Positions 1 to 10,271 of a DNA stretch of 64,000 nucleotides are shown in pieces. Position 1 is the first letter of the stretch. Each line of letters begins with the position of its first letter. The notes under the pieces are model-generated. The model saw nothing but the letters and a program-made list of their open reading frames with translations, made no database searches and was not told where the DNA came from. The stretch is from Chalara sp. BL73 (Eukaryota; Ascomycota; Leotiomycetes; Helotiales), in assembly GCA_918026815.1 (NCBI GenBank), contig CAKJVC010000010.1, forward strand, positions 1,490,501-1,554,500, given 5' to 3'. A program made the translations under genes and the position numbers.

Positions 1-243
1 TATTGAGCAACTTGCATTCGAATACATACTGCTGGTGGTTGTCGCGGTAGCCTTCAAGTTTGGCAGCCTCCTTCCAAGCACACTAGCCTGTCCGCGTCGC
101 CGAGAATGACAACTATGAGTCTGGGCTGTCGTTCCACTTTGTGCTTCCAAGGACACAGGTTCATAGCTGCTCTCCTCCAACATCTCTCCCGGACCTCCAG
201 ACTCTTCTAGATCATTCTCGGCGAAGTTTGTCCTAGTGAGCAT
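1..243 (-). CDS. possible 3'-open coding fragment at window edge
   Basis: On the minus strand an ATG at 243 opens a frame that runs without a stop to base 1, about 81 codons, so it would continue outside the window. The peptide is rich in Ser, Thr, Gly and Glu and shows no motif I recognise. An in-frame TAG lies about 30 bases before the ATG, so this ATG would be the start unless a spliced 5' exon joins here; a GTAAGT-like donor near 330 and a TTAG acceptor near 270 hint at that, but the frames do not agree well. An 81-codon open frame can arise by chance, so this is weak. Confidence 0.22.
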   Translation of the reverse strand, partial: MLTRTNFAENDLEESGGPGEMLEESSYEPVSLEAQSGTTAQTHSCHSRRRGQASVLGRRLPNLKATATTTSSMYSNASCSI

Positions 244-1150
244 CTTCGACACAGGATAATGACTTGCCCCCTAATCGTTAAAGACACGTCACAATCGGAA
301 TGTTGCGGTTGGAAGAAGTGAAGTAAACTTACATGCGTAACTGCCAACATGTGACTTTCATTGCTAAAGGTACTCTAGAAAATGCGTGACTTCAATGCTG
401 GACGCTCGAACAAGATACAGCCTTTGGAAAGGGTGCCGACTCCAGCCCGTGTGAATATCCCGTCTTCAACGCTCACTGGTTGGACGAGGAGCACATAATA
501 TTCTTGATCACTGCTTGACTCCTTTTTGGCATCCCTCAATATCCCTCTACTTGGCGCAGGTGCTACATGGCCCCCTAAGCTCCGTAGTCGAAGAAAAGAC
601 CCTAGAGGGGGTGCCTCTAGTAGAGTGTGGTCTTCTGACTTTTGGTATATACAGATGCTAGCGTTGTACCCTAACTGCTGGCATAGAATGACGATAGGAT
701 AAAGAATCTAAGTAAAATACAAAAACAATCTAAAGTGTACAGGCGCTTTCCGCATTTGCGCTGCCCTTCTACGCCCTATGGCCTACGCTACAGTCTATCA
801 TTGTGTATTAATACAGTTGTGAAAAGAAATAGTATGCAGAAAAGCTTATTCAGAGTTGGGTAAGTATAGCGGAGAGAGTTCCTCGGAAAAGCGGGTTTCT
901 TTCCACCATTGGGCGAACTTTTCGGCTCCCTCAGGAGTGCTAAGAAGCTTTGACAAGTCTTGAAAAAGGTAGCGCGAAAACAAGGGGTTTGTTGATTTCC
1001 GGCGTGCAATTCTGCAGAAAAAGAAGTGGATAGAGGCTTTTGGGCGACCGCATAAGCAGTTAGGTTCGAATTTGGAGTGGTTGAATCGTTCGTGGTAAGC
1101 TAGAAAGTCTCCATGGCCGCTGAAGGTGAAGCTGTTGCTGTAGCATCCCT
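244..1150. other. stretch without recognisable gene
   Basis: No coding frame with splice support or known motif is seen here. Short open frames such as the one at 788-1009 (minus) are low in coding character. The DNA is moderately AT-rich and contains no obvious tandem repeat. Confidence 0.4.
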
Positions 1151-1154
1151 CATA

Positions 1155-1357
1155 TCATGAGAACCATGACTACGTGACCACTATAGGCGAGCTGGCAAGC
1201 GAGCTAATGAGCGTCTCTATAGCTGGTGCGATATTGAGTACCGTGACACTACTTATAGGGGTGTGATACTCGCATGTCAACACAATGATGCCTACTGTTG
1301 CCTACTGGTGCCTACAATAGACTTTAGGTATGGTCCTTAGACCTAACCTGTTCAACA
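1155..1357 (+). repeat. solo-LTR relic: degenerate LTR4 end joined to right half of LTR3
   Basis: Bases 1254-1357 match the right half of the LTR3 copy at 55840-56047, sharing the paired phrase TGCCTACTGTTGCCTACTGG and the terminal TGTTCAACA. Just before it, 1155-1248 resembles LTR4 (34806-34978): both contain a TATTAGGCGAGCT-like stretch and end in GTGACA. The join is GTGACA-CTACT. The same pentamer CTACT sits at 34801-34805, where LTR4 begins inside LTR3. This fits an LTR4 copy that had inserted into an LTR3 copy with CTACT as its target duplication. Confidence 0.6.
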
Positions 1358-1767
1358 CAAAGACCTTAAATAAATCACCGCAGGTAAGGAGCGTTTGCTT
1401 CTGAGTGGCATATAACAGCTCAAGGTTATTTGCTTTAACAAGAGGCTTAACAAACTCTATTATCTCATCGCACCGAGGCCAACGTTAAATCCTTGCGTGT
1501 CTGTTCGCCTGCCCATGACATTGGCAGTATGTGAACTATTCTGACCCCAAAGTCAAGAAAGTAAGGACGAATGAGAGATGTGTTCCCAAAATAGGTTGGT
1601 ATAAGTTCTCCTTGGTCGTAGGTCTTGGACAAAATGTGAAGGCAGGGATGGAGTAATATTTTGGGGGTAGAAACACAAAAGTACCATAAAGAATTAGACA
1701 ATAGGCTTAAATTGAAGATTGACGACCTTGTCTAACAATAACCCTCTCCAACTGCAACTAGGCTCTA

Positions 1768-3687
1768 TTCACTGTCCAACTCCTTTGCTAAGTCAAACTC
1801 AATAGGAGGGCCTCTTTTCCTCCGCTTTTTCGATACCCTGACCTCAACCTGCTCAGAGACAGAAGTGCGCCGGGTGATATCTCGAGAAGAAACGCGGCTT
1901 GCTTGACTATCAGCCTCCTCCGGTAGAGATGCGGCATCCTGACTTGAATAGCCAGAGAGATGGTGGCTTTCTAAACCGTATGGGTTCCCAATTCCCTACC
2001 TCGAAATCTATATTGGGTGGCAAGTTATCAATAACCGAACAGATTCTTTTCAAATGAGTCGGCATCCACATATCGTAGACATTTTTGGTGAATTTGTACG
2101 CCGTCTATTTCTCTTTGCCTTCTTCGCTCGTGAAATCAAACTTCTTGACAGACTAGCAGTAGAAGGTAGTTTTGCTTCCGTCGAATAAAGCGTAGTGACC
2201 GTAGATCCTCACCGTACTGTGATCGTGCGAAATTGAAAATGCGAAGATTTCGCGATGGAGTTCCTTTTCGCGCTTCACTAGCCTGAAAAGTTCGACGATA
2301 ATCCTTACTGCGACCGCCACACTATGGGCATTCTGTCGGTCTGTAACATCAGGTGCCGCCGCACTGCACTTTACTTCGCAGGTGAGGAAAGGGAACTACA
2401 TTTGCCAGGTGGCCATGAAATAAGAGGAAAAAGTATCTGTGATTTCCGCAACGAAAGGCTTAAGCGTTTCGAGTTGATCATCCGTAAACGCAGATCGTCC
2501 GAACCCTACAGAGTAATCAGGTTGTGGGCGAGGACCGTAGAAAGGTATAGCGCTATTCCAGCCTTCATTAATACTTTCAATTAAAGAATCAAGATGCGTA
2601 GCTCCATATGTTGCTAAATTTTCCGCGGAACGGACGATCAATCGTGTGATATCTTAAACTACTCTTGCGTCGTTCCGATCTTGTATCTTTCGGCAAGCTT
2701 TGTCGAATACGTCATCGCGAAATAAAGAGTTTTGAAGAAGCGTCTGCTCGTTCTCTAGTAAAATTCGGCAGAGGCTCTTATTTACATCCGTGATGCCCAA
2801 GTCGGATTTGTCCATAAAGCTTCCCTTGGTCGCAAGGACAGTTGTGTAACTCTGGCGCGTATAAAATATGTTTTTGGCTTCCCTCGGCTTTTGATCGCTA
2901 GGCGTGACAGAGCTGAGTGTGGTAAAGCCAACTTCTGAATATTTCTGACGAAAAGATGAAGATTTCTATTTCCCAAGCAAATGATGATTCATACTGCTCT
3001 CCGTTCAAAGTATTCCTTCGGCCAACGGATTTTCTTCCTCCAATATTCAAGAAGGTTAATCTCTTTCCAGCTGATACCGGCCGCTGTGTTCTCGCCGATT
3101 GTGTGTTCGACAGAAGATCATAGAGAGGACGCCCGCGGCCGCTTTTGAGAGGGAGTGGAGGTAGAGAGGAGGATGGGGGTTTCGTCTTCTTGTGATCGTT
3201 TTCGCTTTCGGTCCTCAGCCTGTGGGAACTCGTCTTGAGTTAGCTTCATAGCATAGAAGAAGGAAGGTAACATGCTTCTTTGCCGGGAATGTTGCTAGCT
3301 GGGGAGGTAAGTGGGCGCCTGGGTTCAGTGTTCGTGTCTTTGGATACAGTTCGTTCTTGATGGTGTTGTGTCTCTTTTAGGCATGCACTCTTACGAGAAG
3401 ATAACTGTGGTCGTTCCTTCTTGATACCTTGAGCCGCTTCCCTATCAATGATCAGTCAAAGGACATACATTGTAGTGGGGATGCATGGCTTACCTTGGTC
3501 TTTTTGCAGTGAGGGCTGCTGCCCAACCTTCCGGGTGTTTGGTTTTGCTTGATGAGGGGCCATGCCGACTGGAAAGAGGAGGGGTAGTAGATGAATTTAT
3601 GTTACCGCTTGGTTTGAAACGGTCGAAGGTAGATGAAAGGATATAAATAAAGACAAGAAAAAGTCGGTTGTGGCAACCGACGCTCAT
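1768..3687 (-). pseudogene. decayed fungal DUF7924-like gene
   Basis: Reading the minus strand, pieces of one protein can be followed from an N-terminal exon (about 3687-3490, with a basic PEGWAAALTAKRPR-like segment), through EYWRKKIRWP near 3040, the LATYGATHLDSL region near 2600, VKCSAAAPDVTDRQNAHS near 2360 and VREKELHREI-like sequence, to a Ser/Arg-rich tail with a KKRRKRG basic cluster ending at 1768. This order matches the fungal DUF7924 family of unknown function. The frame is broken by at least four stops, including TAG and TAA codons where the family has Gln or Trp (near 2655, 2395, 2160 and 2105), plus a frameshift near 2990. Most stops are explicable by C-to-T or G-to-A changes, as expected from repeat-induced point mutation. 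Not functional as read. Confidence 0.62.
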
Positions 3688-4233
3688 CCGTCAGCCGATC
3701 TGCAGCCTGATCCGCAGGGGGCTCAGTGAATTGAAGTCATACCAAAATATTAGCCATGCTGCGCGATTCCCTAATAATTAAAAGGTCTAGAACCTTTGCG
3801 GCTTGAAGTTTGGTCCCACCTGTTGCCCTGTTGCAGCCCGAAAGGTGGTTCGGTCAGTATCGGATCACATTTCTTTCTCCAAATAACCTCATGAACCTCT
3901 CGAGTTGCAAGCAAGAGATCAGATACAATCGAAGGCTCTTTCTGAGCGACAACGATTACTCAGTTGTGTTACCCGACTAGCTCTACCCAGCTCTGCCAAT
4001 AGACGTCGTCATCCTACACTAAAGGGGCAGCAGTTTCGTCCTATTTTCCGCTGTACATCAGCGCTCGAAATATTTCATCAGATTCATTTCTGTTCTCCCG
4101 CACGCGCCTTTCTCGTTCGTACATCAACATCTTATCATATCACGCACTTGGCAACCAGTATTCTCTCGCAGACCTACGCCACCCCTTATCGAGCTCCAAA
4201 AAGCCCAGCCGCATACACACTGCGGCGCGCTTC

Positions 4234-4515
4234 ATGGCCTCAACCACGTTCTCGGTGGATGACGCAAGAAAGTCCATCCTAGAAGACGGATTCTTTTGCG
4301 TGGAAGGACCCGTGCTGAGAGAACGGGTCTTGGAAATAGCAGAGAAACGTTCTCCGCTCTTATCAGAAGGCCTGGAATTTGGCAAGCTCAACGTCCTTGA
4401 TGACAAAGTTAGTAATCGAGAACATGGCGATATGTACCATCTAACTTTTTGCAGCGTATCCGATCTATCTTCGAGTCGACTTTCGAATAGCGCGGTCTTG
4501 GACTTTATTGGAGAT
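4234..4515 (+). pseudogene. truncated 5' end of a gene, possibly phytanoyl-CoA-dioxygenase-like
   Basis: A start at 4234 gives a 60-residue N-terminus beginning MASTTFSVDD and containing an EDGFFCVEG segment reminiscent of the opening of phytanoyl-CoA dioxygenase (PhyH)-like enzymes. A plausible intron runs from GTTAGT (about 4408) to a TTTTTGCAG acceptor near 4455. After it the frame gives RIRSIFESTFE and meets a TAG. The solo LTR at 4516 then replaces whatever followed, so no catalytic His/Asp motif is present. The family assignment is weak; the truncation by the LTR is seen directly. Confidence 0.4.
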
Positions 4516-4747
4516 TGTCACGGCCCCGGCCCTATTCGCTTAGAGACCCTTGGGGCTTGGCCCCCTACACCACAGTGCTCCGCTTACACTGGCCCCTGGC
4601 CAGTCTCCTGTATATAAAGCACTGCTTTCCTTCCCTTCTTCTATCTATAGCTTGTTCTCTTCGTTATAACAATTGATAGTCGTTTATACCTATGAGTCCT
4701 TCTTCCTGATCTACGGGTCGAGACCCTGTTCGACTTGAGTTCTTACA
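4516..4747 (+). repeat. solo LTR, family LTR-A
   Basis: The element starts TGTCACGGCCC and ends GAGTTCTTACA. It holds a TATATAAAGCACTGC promoter-like box and a run like that of the copies at 53841-54128 (reverse) and 54313-54600, with a fragment at 11280. No matching 5-bp target duplication is seen at the flanks, so the copy may be a recombination product. It lies about 200 bp upstream of the HET-NB-ARC-TPR start and truncates the gene before it. Confidence 0.75.
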
Positions 4748-4951
4748 TAGCGATTGGCTGGCCTTGCGGCTTGCCGCGAGGCACAACGATGCCACCATTC
4801 CTGCGAGGCTGCGCTCAGCTATGTCGACATGATCGCCTCAACCCAACGTCCTCTCCCAGCTCAAAAAACGGCCCGCACGTATGCATATGCCGACGCAGCT
4901 ACTTAATTTTCACAGAGAACTTGTCCCTTTAGCCGTCTCGACGCTGATAAA

Positions 4952-7900
4952 ATGATACGCCTACTTCAATACAACTACGATGGCGAATTCAGCCTCACCA
5001 CGTTCTTTGCCGATAAGATTCCCCAGAAATATGCTATACTTTCGCACACATGGGAAGCGGAGGAGGTGACGTTTGAAGATCTGCAAGTTGGAACCGGCAC
5101 GAGGAAGGCTGGCTATAATAAAATACGATTCTGCGGAGAACAAGCTAGGCGTGATGGCTTGCAATACTTTTGGGTGGACACATGCTGCATTGATAAGTCG
5201 AGTAGCGCCGAGCTCTCTGAGGCTATCAATTCTATGTTTCGCTGGTACCGTGAATCGAGTAAATGCTACGTCTATCTATCAGATGTGCTGAGATCTGCTG
5301 TGACCCCTGACAACCTGCTTTGGGAATCGGCATTTCGGAACAGCAAATGGTTCACTCGAGGCTGGACTCTTCAAGAGCTCATTGCTCCGACATCAGTTGA
5401 ATTCTTTTCGAAAGAAGGGAAGCTGTTGGGCGACAAGTTAACTCTAGAACGGCAAATCTGCGAAAAAACAGGGATTCGTGCTAAAGCTCTTCGAGGAAAC
5501 AGTTTGTCTAGTTTTAGTGTCGCCGAACGAATGTCATGGGCAGAACAACGTGAAACTGCTCGCGAAGAAGATCAAGCGTACTCATTACTTGGTATTTTTG
5601 ATATCAGCATACCGGTTATCTATAGTGAAGGAAAAGGAAAAGCAATAAAAAGGCTTCGAGAAGAGATCGACAGAGCGTCAAAGGGTAAGCCCTACTTTTT
5701 CAATACTAGCAGTCATTAAATGTCAAGGCGAATTTGGGTATTGGGAAGCTGTTGACTATAGTAGGGGTTAAGCACGAGGACTTCTCAGTCGCGTTTAGTC
5801 TCTCTTATGTTTCTGATATCGAACACTTCGTGGCAAGAGAGGATGAGCTCAGAGATATACACGACGCACTACGCGGCGACGGCTCCCGCCGTACCGTTGT
5901 TCTTCATGGCCTCGGTGGGATCGGCAAAACACAACTGGCTATTGCGTACGCAAAGCGGCACAAAAACAATTACTCGGCAATATTCTGGCTCAACACCAAG
6001 GACGAAGATTCTCTGAAGCAGAGCTTTGCTAACGTGGCAAAGCAAATATTGCGAGAATACCCTTCGGCCCGCTGGCTTAGCAGCCTTAATATGAAAAACC
6101 TCGACGAAGTTATTGATGCTGTCAAGGCATGGCAGAGTTTGCCATATAACACGCGATGGCTAATAATATGTGACAATTACGACAACCCAAAACTAGCGAG
6201 TAACAAAGATCCCGCTGCAGTAGACATTACGAAGTATCTTCCCGAAGCATATCAAGGCTCGGTGCTTATCACTACACGGTCGTCACAAGTTCAGATCGGG
6301 CATCCTATACAAGTCACAAAGCTAGAGGATTTGCGTGACAGCCTTAGGATTTTGTCAAATGCATCGCGTAGAGAAGGATTAATAGATAGTAAGCTCCATT
6401 CTGCTTAATAAAAGTAGTACTAATTTATACGCAGATGCGGATGCCGCAAAGCTCGCTAAAGAATTAGACGGGCTCCCTCTTGCTTTAGCAACGGCTGGAG
6501 CATACCTTAAAGAAGCGGCGATAGCTTTCTCGGACTATCTCCGCTTATACAAGAATTCATGGGCGAAGCTGCAAAAAACAAGTCCTGAATTAAGCTCGTA
6601 TGAAGACCGAACGCTTTACTCTACATGGCAGCTTTCTTTTGACCACGTTGAACAACGGAATAGGCTTTCTGCTAAACTTCTTCGCTTGTGGGCATACTTT
6701 GATAACCAGGATATTTGGTTCGAACTTCTTCGACACGGCGATTCCATGGATCCAGACTGGATACGAGAGCTTGTTAAAGATGAATTAAGCTTTTATAGCG
6801 CAGTACGAGTATTGAGTGACTATGGGCTAGTAGAGGTCGACAAGTCTTCCCAGGAACCGATCGAATCAAGAGGTTATAGCATTCATGGATGTGTTCACTT
6901 GTGGACAGTTCACGTCTTGAACCAAAATTGGGATCACGATTTAGCTAGGACAGCTGTGAAGTTTGTAGGATTACATGTTCCGAGAGAGCAGGCTGCTCAG
7001 CCGTGGCTGACGCAGCGACGGCTTCTTCAGCACGCTGCCAGATGCTCTTATATTATGCTAAATGGCTTGGTTATACAAAAGGGTATGGAATGGACATATC
7101 TCCAGTTAGGCAACCTCTACCGTGAGCAAGGCAAGCTCGCGGAGGCCGAGCAGATGTACCGGCGGGCGTTGCAAGGCTACGAGAAAGAGCTCGGCGCAGA
7201 GCATACGTCGACGCTCTTGGCAGTCAACAACCTAGGCATCCTTTATTGTAAGCAGAATAAGCTCGCGGAGGCCGAGCAGATGTTCCAGCGGGCGCTGCAA
7301 AGCTACGAGAAAGCGCTCGGTGCAGAGCACACGTCGACGCTTGTGGCAGTCAACAATCTAGGCAACCTTTACCGTGACCAGAGCAAACTCGTAGAAGCCG
7401 AGCAGATGTTCCAGCGGGCGCTGCAAGGCTACGAGAAAGCGCTCGGTGCAGAGCACACATCGACGCTCCTGGCAGCCAACAACCTAGGCAACCTCTATCG
7501 TGACCAGGGCAAGCTCACGAAGGCCGAGCAGATGTTTCATTCGGCGCTACAAAGCTACGAGAAAGCGCTCGGTGCAGAGCACACGTCGACGCTTGTGGTA
7601 GTCAACAACCTAGGCAACCTCTACTTTGACCAAGGCAAGCTCGTGGAAGCTGAACAAATGTTCCAGCGGGCGCTGCAAGGGAAAGAGAAAGCGCTCGGCG
7701 CAGAGCACACGTCGACGCTCTTGGCAGTCAACAACCTAGGCATCCTTTATTGTAAGCAAAATAAGCTCACCGAGGCCGAGCAGATGTTCCAGCGAGCGCT
7801 GCAAGGTTACGAGAAATCGCTCGGCGCAGATCGTGCTGCAACTTATCTCCCGGCCCTAAATACAATTCAGAACCTCGGCTTTCTCTTCGAAGCACAAACC

Positions 7901-8071
7901 GACTTCGCAAATTCTAGAATGATGTATTCCAAGGCTTTAGGTGGGTTTGAGAAAGTTTTTGGACCTGACCATCTAAGCTCTCGAAGCTTGCGGGACAGAC
8001 TTCGTGTTTTGGACAAAAAGATGGGTGGCGGGGCTTTAGCAGGAATAGAAGAGCCCATGAACACTTCTTAG
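4952..8071 (+). CDS. HET-NB-ARC-TPR NLR-like protein (STAND ATPase)
   Basis: Exons are 4952-5684, 5762-6388 and 6435-8071, in phase and giving about 998 aa; the first acceptor could instead be at 5789, nine codons shorter. Residues 1-243 form a HET domain with AILSHTWE (28-35), FWVDTCCIDK (73-82) and RGWTLQELIAP (136-146). An NB-ARC module follows, with P-loop GLGGIGKTQ (294-302) and a WLIICDNYD Walker B. The C-terminus carries six near-identical 42-residue TPR units from about residue 678 and a seventh diverged one. In this class, ligand sensing by the repeats is thought to trigger nucleotide-dependent assembly and HET-mediated regulated cell death in heterokaryon incompatibility or defence. 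No break is seen. It lies between two decayed genes, with an LTR about 200 bp upstream. The ligand is unknown. Confidence 0.88.
7106..7861 (+). repeat. in-frame tandem repeat: six 126-bp TPR units
   Basis: Units start at 7106, 7232, 7358, 7484, 7610 and 7736. Each encodes 42 residues around the pattern LGNLY..QGKL.EAEQM with the linker LGAEHTSTL. The first five are almost identical at nucleotide level and the last diverges at its end. Units 2 and 6 share LGILYCKQNKL, while 1, 3, 4 and 5 share LGNLY, which suggests exchange or duplication of blocks rather than slow divergence. Confidence 0.9.
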
Positions 8072-8175
8072 AGCAGACCGTCGCATCTGGGTGTTGAAGA
8101 AACTTTGCAAGAATCAAAGCGCAACAAGTTACTCTGAAAATCAAACTAAGCTTCAGTGGGTTTTTGTTATATATC

Positions 8176-8245
8176 TGTGCTTTTATATATTATAATTTTG
8201 ATAAAGAGTGGCTTGGGGAGGTTAATTTGTATATACCGTACATTA
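8176..8245 (+). promoter_or_regulatory. shared 3' element, copy 1
   Basis: About 125 bp past the stop of the HET-NB-ARC-TPR gene, the sequence TTTTGATAAAGAGTGGCTTG followed by GGGAGG recurs, with small changes, after two other NLR genes (28376-28425 and, reversed, 42025-42075). Similarity extends upstream through an AT-rich block and a TGTGCT motif, and downstream into a TATATA stretch. It probably lies in the 3' untranslated or terminator region. Function is not known. Confidence 0.55.
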
Positions 8246-8525
8246 ATGCTCGACGGTTTCTGGAATATCCAGTTTGTTCCTATAGCCAAGTGCGTGCGCC
8301 TTACGAATTTTGGGACTTACAGCGAATACACGCAGGATATTTACCATAAATAATTCAACAGTCAAAAGTACTTATTACTTTTCTCGGCACGGTGGGCTTC
8401 AGTTGGAGATTGGAAGAAGAAGTGGTGATCTATTCAGCTATCTAGCAGACTGGGACTATTAATACAGAGGGTTGACTCATAACAGTGTTGCAACCCGGCA
8501 GGCAAAGAGGTGTGGCGTCACATTG

Positions 8526-9412
8526 CTAACAGTTTCGAGCCACGCAGGGACGGACGTTGGTTGAGATATATCTAATAGCTGCACTTGCTCTGGACAAGTT
8601 TTTTCTTTTGCGACATGCAGCAAAAAGCCGCTGAAAGAACTTCGCTGCATCCTCGCTCGTTGGGCGAGGTCCCCAACGCCAGAACCGAGATGAACTGTTG
8701 CCTGGTTTTAACACGCAGTCGATATCGTGATGGCGTAACCTTGGGTGTGAAAATGTCACTTCCGGATTCGCTTCCGAGTGGTCTTTATCCTCTGAAGTGC
8801 GCGTACGTCCCTCCTCATTGTTGACTATCTGATCTTCACCATCCCGCTCTCTATTCCCGCTTGCAGACCTCTGTTCTGCCCCGCTTTGTTGCGACTTGGC
8901 TGTAGGTTCTCCTCTTTTCCCTTTATACACTTTCCTCCTTCCTCAAAATCGGTTTCCTCTGGTTTACCGGGCTCGTGCTTGGCTACTCGTGTCTGAGCCA
9001 TCAAGATCCAGTTCTTCGCTGTGCGCATCTTGTAATTCCCGCAAAGCATCTTGAACTTCCCGAGGAATCCCATGAAGGTTGAGCTTCCGTAGCATAAGTA
9101 CAGCACGCTGCAAGAATGCGATAAGCGAACCACTCTATCGCACCGTACTCACTAGGACCGGGTTGAAAAGGAGCGCGTTCAGGATATTGAGGGAGGAAGT
9201 CGTTTATGACAATTTGTGTATAGAACCCTCCTAATCTAGCACTTTCAACTCCCGACGTCTTTGGTGATCTTGATATGTTTATGCAGCAGGAATCCGCACA
9301 GGAATTGTGCCCGTGCGACAACCCAGTTTTCGACGACGTTTCCGATCTTGTCGCTCGTAGTTGAGGAAATAATTTGGATCAGTTGGTAAGAAGGATGAGG
9401 GATTATAGACAT
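8526..9412 (-). pseudogene. decayed gene of unknown family
   Basis: From an ATG at 9412 the minus strand encodes MSIIPHPSYQLIQ, then a frameshift near 9260. The frame then continues with GGFYTQIVINDFLPQYPE and YGAIEWFAYRI. A plausible TTCTTGCAG acceptor near 9115 leads to LMLRKLNLHGIPREVQDAL, then stops, and a charged tail (KGKRGEPTAKSQQS, then NNEEGRTRTSEDKDHS) ends near 8526. The pieces follow one another in order on one strand, as in a real but broken gene. I do not recognise the family. Confidence 0.38.
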
Positions 9413-9822
9413 GGTCGAAATTCGTATGGCAAAGGCGCAGAGTGCGATCGCGTTCTGTGGGTTTTATTTCTCTTGGAGGTTGACCAGGCCCCGACGTTTA
9501 CGAATCCGTGCAGATGGTGAATTCATGGGGACGTACGAAACTGTGTGAGTAAAGCGTGGTGTTGATGGTTAATGTTTGGTGGGGTTGTGTCGCATCCAAG
9601 GAGCGCGCATGGTAGTAGCTGACCAGTTTGATTTGCTCGCGTACGGCGATTAAGTGTGTTTGATCCAAAACCCTGAACAAATTCTAAATGATAAGAAATA
9701 CCACCAAGGAACTAATCAAAAAGTCTGATCCCCATTTTTGCACTCCCCGTTTTTGATATGTCGACCCCACCACCTCCGACAATGAGATAAGCTCTCGGGA
9801 GATCTCCAGGATAGTAATTAAC

Positions 9823-10114
9823 AACGTAACGGCGATTGATACACGACGTCCCCCCCCCCCCCTTGTCCTTCTTCAACTTTCAACTTCAACTTCAACTTTT
9901 TGCTACAATATACTCTAATATGGGGGGTCAGACACTCCCCAAACCCCCCGAAACTAACCCTAACCTTAACCACTAACCCTAACCATTGACATTATATACT
10001 TAGCAGTTGAAGTTGTAACCGTGGTTGAAGGAAGATCACATGACACCTCGCAATATCATAAGAAAACTGGAGAAAGACAAGGGGGGGAGGTCGTGTATCA
10101 ATCGCCAACGTAAC
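9823..10114. mobile_element. 276-bp TIR element (MITE-like) with 8-bp target duplication
   Basis: The core 9831-10106 begins GGCGATTGATACACGACGTC followed by a run of C, and ends with the reverse complement of almost the same sequence (a run of G, then AGGTCGTGTATCAATCGCC). Directly outside both ends is the octamer AACGTAAC (9823-9830 and 10107-10114), a perfect target-site duplication. An 8-bp duplication fits hAT-, Mutator- or P-like DNA transposons; the termini do not look like classical hAT ends. There is no coding capacity. The interior has CTTCAACTTCAACTT repeats with a GTTGAAGTTG counterpart, and a telomere-like block. Confidence 0.85.
9954..9985 (+). repeat. interstitial telomere-like repeats
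   Basis: Inside the TIR element lie four degenerate units of the TAACCC type, including two CTAACCCTAACC blocks separated by CTTAACCACTAA. These resemble the fungal telomere repeat TTAGGG on the opposite strand. They are too short and irregular to be a chromosome end here. Confidence 0.7.
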
Positions 10115-10271
10115 CATACAATAGCACGAGCCTCATGGTGGCGGACGGCTCACGCTCTTCCTCCGTGCTAGTGTTTGCGGGCCGGCCCGAGGTTTCTATT
10201 GCGTCAGGACTCTCTTATTATGTTTCCGCCTAAGTTGTCTAGCAATATCACCAGTTTAAGACACAAATATA

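Noticed and set aside
2324..2584. 86-codon plus-strand frame
   Set aside because: It is antisense to conserved blocks of the DUF7924-like relic.
3905..4282. 125-codon open frame before the truncated gene at 4234
   Set aside because: It overlaps the likely 5' untranslated region in another frame; the peptide lacks coding character and motifs.
9841..9862. C run considered as a CRISPR-like or regulatory signal
   Set aside because: It is part of the TIR of the transposable element.
9954..9985. Possible chromosome end or telomere
   Set aside because: Only a few degenerate units inside a 276-bp element; genes continue on both sides.
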